A stretch of DNA of 64,000 nucleotides from Pedobacter frigoris (lineage in GTDB: Bacteria > Bacteroidota > Bacteroidia > Sphingobacteriales > Sphingobacteriaceae). Below the pieces are notes generated by a model, which made no database searches, had not been told where the DNA came from, and worked only from the letters and a program-made list of their open reading frames with translations. Each line of letters opens with the position of its first letter. The first letter of the stretch is position 1. This document shows, piece by piece, positions 61,676 through 64,000 of this stretch. The stretch spans positions 1,364,001-1,428,000 of the forward strand of contig NZ_SWBQ01000001.1 of the NCBI RefSeq assembly GCF_005116445.1, read 5' to 3'. Made by a program: the position numbers and the translations under genes.

Positions 61676-62767
61676 ATGAATTTTCTAAAAAACATATTCA
61701 ATAAATCAGACGCTCCTATTCAGTCCAATAAAGATTTCTGGAACTGGTTTATCAAAAATGAAAAAAGTTTCTTTGAGACCGTCAAAGCACATGCTGATAT
61801 CGAAAAAGAATTCTTTGATAAAATATCGCCTAAACTTGCTCAACTGAAGGATGGCTTTTTCTTCCTTACAGGGATGCTGGACGACAATACGGCCGAACTG
61901 GTACTTACGGCCGACGGGACCGTTAAGAACTTTGTTTTCGTAGAGCAATTGGTAAACGACGCACCTGAAATCAAAGGTTGGAAGTTCACAGCGCTTAAAC
62001 CGCCGATAGAGATCGACAAGTTTGCGATCAACATGTATGATTATCATTTTAAGACGGAAAACATGCACTTCTACGCGAATGATAATCCCTATCAACCCGA
62101 CGAAATTGACATCACCGTTGTTCATGACGATCTCAATCAGGATAATGAAAAGGAAATTTCAAACGGTGTTTTTATCTTTCTTGACAACTATCTGGGCGAG
62201 TTGAATTTTGCCACGATGATAGATAATATTGTCATCATAGGAAAAGACAAGGTTGAAAAGGAACTTGTCCCGATATCCAAATTGAAGGCATTTTTAACCT
62301 GGAGGGAGAAAGAGTTTATTGAGAAATATGAAGGTATGCGGCACAATACGGATAATGATGAATACGGCAGCTTTGAGGCTGAAACAGAAGATGGACAGCC
62401 TTTTCTTGCTATGCTCAATATGGGATTACTCAGTTGGGATGCCAAAGCTTCACACCCCTGGATGATGGCCATTGAAATCAAATATGATGGACGTCAGAAC
62501 TCAGGGCTACCAGATCAGCAAACCTTTCAGCTGCTCAATGAAATGGAAGATGAACTCATGGCTCGCCTTAGCCCTGCAGATGGTTACCTGAATGTGGGCA
62601 GAGAAACCGGTGATGGTCTTCGCGTAATTTATTTTGCCTGCAAAGAATTCAGAAAGCCATCTAAAGCGGTACATGATATTGAAAAAGCATATGCGGGTAG
62701 ACTCAATATCAGTTATGAAATCTATAAGGATAAATACTGGAGATCGCTTGCCAGGTACGAGAGCTGA
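61676..62767 (+). CDS. DUF695-containing protein
   Basis: A 363-residue cytosolic protein. The first ~200 residues are unrecognised (acidic and hydrophobic alternation, DFWNWFIKNEKSFFETVKAHADIEKEFFDKI); the last ~130 (HPWMMAIEIKYDGRQNSGLPDQQTFQLLNEMEDELMARL ... YEIYKDKYWRSLARYES) match the DUF695 domain, whose role is unknown. Proteins with this architecture are often found in immunity or toxin neighbourhoods, but that is only suggestive here. Single gene. Confidence 0.7.
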   Translation: MNFLKNIFNKSDAPIQSNKDFWNWFIKNEKSFFETVKAHADIEKEFFDKISPKLAQLKDGFFFLTGMLDDNTAELVLTADGTVKNFVFVEQLVNDAPEIKGWKFTALKPPIEIDKFAINMYDYHFKTENMHFYANDNPYQPDEIDITVVHDDLNQDNEKEISNGVFIFLDNYLGELNFATMIDNIVIIGKDKVEKELVPISKLKAFLTWREKEFIEKYEGMRHNTDNDEYGSFEAETEDGQPFLAMLNMGLLSWDAKASHPWMMAIEIKYDGRQNSGLPDQQTFQLLNEMEDELMARLSPADGYLNVGRETGDGLRVIYFACKEFRKPSKAVHDIEKAYAGRLNISYEIYKDKYWRSLARYES

Positions 62768-62873
62768 GCCGAATAATATGGCAAATCCTGCGGCACCAAT
62801 CTAAAGCGTTTCATTCGGTGTTTATTAAATAAGGCTTAAATAATTGTGAAGTTACGACAACTAAAGTACGAAA

Positions 62874-64000
62874 CTATTTAGGTTTAATTGAAATGCCATT
62901 CTCTTCACGAATAAGCTGAAAAAGATGATCAGGGCGAACTATTACATAATCTTCATTAAGTGAGCTAGCTACATTTTTAAAACTTGTGGGCGATATATTA
63001 GTCCAGGGCTGCGCTTGTATAATGATGAAACGCGGCGAAGTTCTATTCCAACGAGACGCAGCTTTGGCGATATGATCTTTCATCGCCTGTTCATTTGTAC
63101 AATAATTACACGCAAGTGCCATTCCAGGTAAACTGTTGTTATAGATAGTGAGCCCACCCCCTGTGTTTTGGGCAGTTACACCGAGCAACGATTTTGCCTG
63201 ACTTGCAAACATTTTCCCAACATTAGGATTGATACCTCCGTTGATTGTGTTCCAGATGGTGACTACACGTAAGCCCGCACGATTATTATAATCCTCGGTT
63301 TTAGAAACAAACTGTTTTAGTAAATTTTCATCAGACCAGGCATTGGGATAAGTGTAACCATAGCCGGAGGGTCCGGAAATCAGATTGTCATTGATGGTAG
63401 AGGTTTGCCAATAGTAATTAAGTGCGGCAGGCATGGCATCTAGCATAGCAGGTGACACGGTCCATCCTATTGGAACAGCACCCCGGTCTGGATTATTCCA
63501 AAGCTTACGCATCAGATGTTCAGTGTATTGTAGATTGTCTCCATCGCTCAATACAAATGCAACATAAATCTTGTTTTTAAGCACTGGTTTTGGTGGAATC
63601 GGTTTTACATTTACTGTTCTGGAAGTACCACTATGTAACGTGAGGTTAGTACACCAATCACTGGCGATCGTTGCAATACCATACTTCGAAGCCCGCTCCA
63701 CCCCTGGCGCTTCTTCTGGCCACCAGCCCATAAAGTTTGAACCCGGCGACATAGAAGATAGAAATTTGTTGAGCAACTCACTTTCACCAGCGACTTTGGG
63801 ATCTAGCCATATTACCCCAGCCCCCAATGCCACGGCATACTCACGAAGGGCCGCTTTATGCGCATTAGGGTTTAGTCCGATTAACAAACGGTGATCAAGC
63901 TGTGGCCAATAGGTATCATACAGTGATTGATAAACTTCCAGCTTACTGCTAAACTTTCCTTGCAAATCAAGTAAGACAGGTAAATTATAAGGAGGAGCAG
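62874..64000 (-). CDS. GxGYxYP-domain putative glycoside hydrolase (5' cut by window end)
   Basis: The frame is open to base 64000, so the gene starts outside the window; the TTG at 63965 is not a real start. The visible 375 residues include LPVLLDLQGKFSSKLEVYQSLYDTYWPQLDHRLLIGL (end of the N-domain, at the window edge) and the defining GPSGYGYTYPNAW (GxGYxYP). Other blocks (YVAFVLSDGDNLQYTEHLMRKLW, WTVSPAMLDAMPAALNYYWQT) agree. These are predicted glycan-degrading enzymes of Bacteroidota; no catalytic residues are proven. Confidence 0.85.
   Translation of the reverse strand, partial: APPYNLPVLLDLQGKFSSKLEVYQSLYDTYWPQLDHRLLIGLNPNAHKAALREYAVALGAGVIWLDPKVAGESELLNKFLSSMSPGSNFMGWWPEEAPGVERASKYGIATIASDWCTNLTLHSGTSRTVNVKPIPPKPVLKNKIYVAFVLSDGDNLQYTEHLMRKLWNNPDRGAVPIGWTVSPAMLDAMPAALNYYWQTSTINDNLISGPSGYGYTYPNAWSDENLLKQFVSKTEDYNNRAGLRVVTIWNTINGGINPNVGKMFASQAKSLLGVTAQNTGGGLTIYNNSLPGMALACNYCTNEQAMKDHIAKAASRWNRTSPRFIIIQAQPWTNISPTSFKNVASSLNEDYVIVRPDHLFQLIREENGISIKPK

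Overview
The window looks like chromosomal DNA of a Bacteroidota species, most likely a member of the Sphingobacteriaceae close to Pedobacter. The evidence is AT-rich DNA with weak ribosome binding sites, -7 promoter elements of the TAnnTTTG type, a SusC/SusD pair controlled by an ECF sigma factor and FecR, several TlpA-type periplasmic thioredoxins, two DUF6266 genes, DUF5686 and GxGYxYP proteins. The genus is an inference from gene content. No rRNA, CRISPR array or intact insertion sequence was seen; one tRNA is present.

Layout. 1-9.6 kb is housekeeping: the end of a glutaryl-CoA dehydrogenase, lysC-lysA (lysine), a phospho-sugar mutase, proB-proA with a translationally coupled LacI-type regulator (proline), and OsmC. 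9.6-13.4 kb holds an AsmA-like protein and two tandem DUF6266 genes, preceded by an unusual helically phased TAT/ATA array (13495-13677). 13.8-25.1 kb holds mqo, a DinB-like protein, lspA, an M1 peptidase, sodC, stress-type small proteins, a lone ECF sigma factor, dGTPase and a DUF5686 outer-membrane protein. 25.1-25.6 kb is a gap that I interpret as a small non-coding RNA gene with promoter and terminator. 25.6-34.7 kb holds a PAP2 phosphatase, a protein with kinase-like motifs, a hybrid PAS histidine kinase, tRNA-Leu(CAG), an EEP phosphatase, a lipoprotein esterase and a ChaA-type antiporter.

34.7-46.6 kb (minus strand) is a complete trans-envelope signalling and uptake locus: ECF sigma, FecR, STN-containing SusC, SusD, a ThuA-like/DsbD-alpha fusion and two TlpA-like thioredoxins. 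The first four genes should sense and import a ligand. The last three suggest that thiol-disulfide chemistry is coupled to that import. 46.7-53.5 kb holds small membrane proteins, a voltage-gated K+ channel with a zinc ribbon, and a LytS/LytTR two-component pair followed by another TlpA protein.

53.5-63 kb is accessory in character: a glycoside-hydrolase remnant, an AbiE toxin-antitoxin pair with a palindromic operator candidate, a CvpA-CAP fusion, a rifampin ADP-ribosyltransferase with a TPR-like N-terminus, a class II Fic protein whose promoter and start codon lie in a triple-palindrome array, an Rpn-type nuclease, and small SRPBCC, NTF2 and YdeI proteins. The window ends inside a GxGYxYP putative glycoside hydrolase.

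The best candidates for new biology are the Fic operator array, the phased array upstream of the DUF6266 pair, the predicted small RNA at about 25472-25598, and the sigma/FecR/SusCD locus tied to periplasmic redox proteins.
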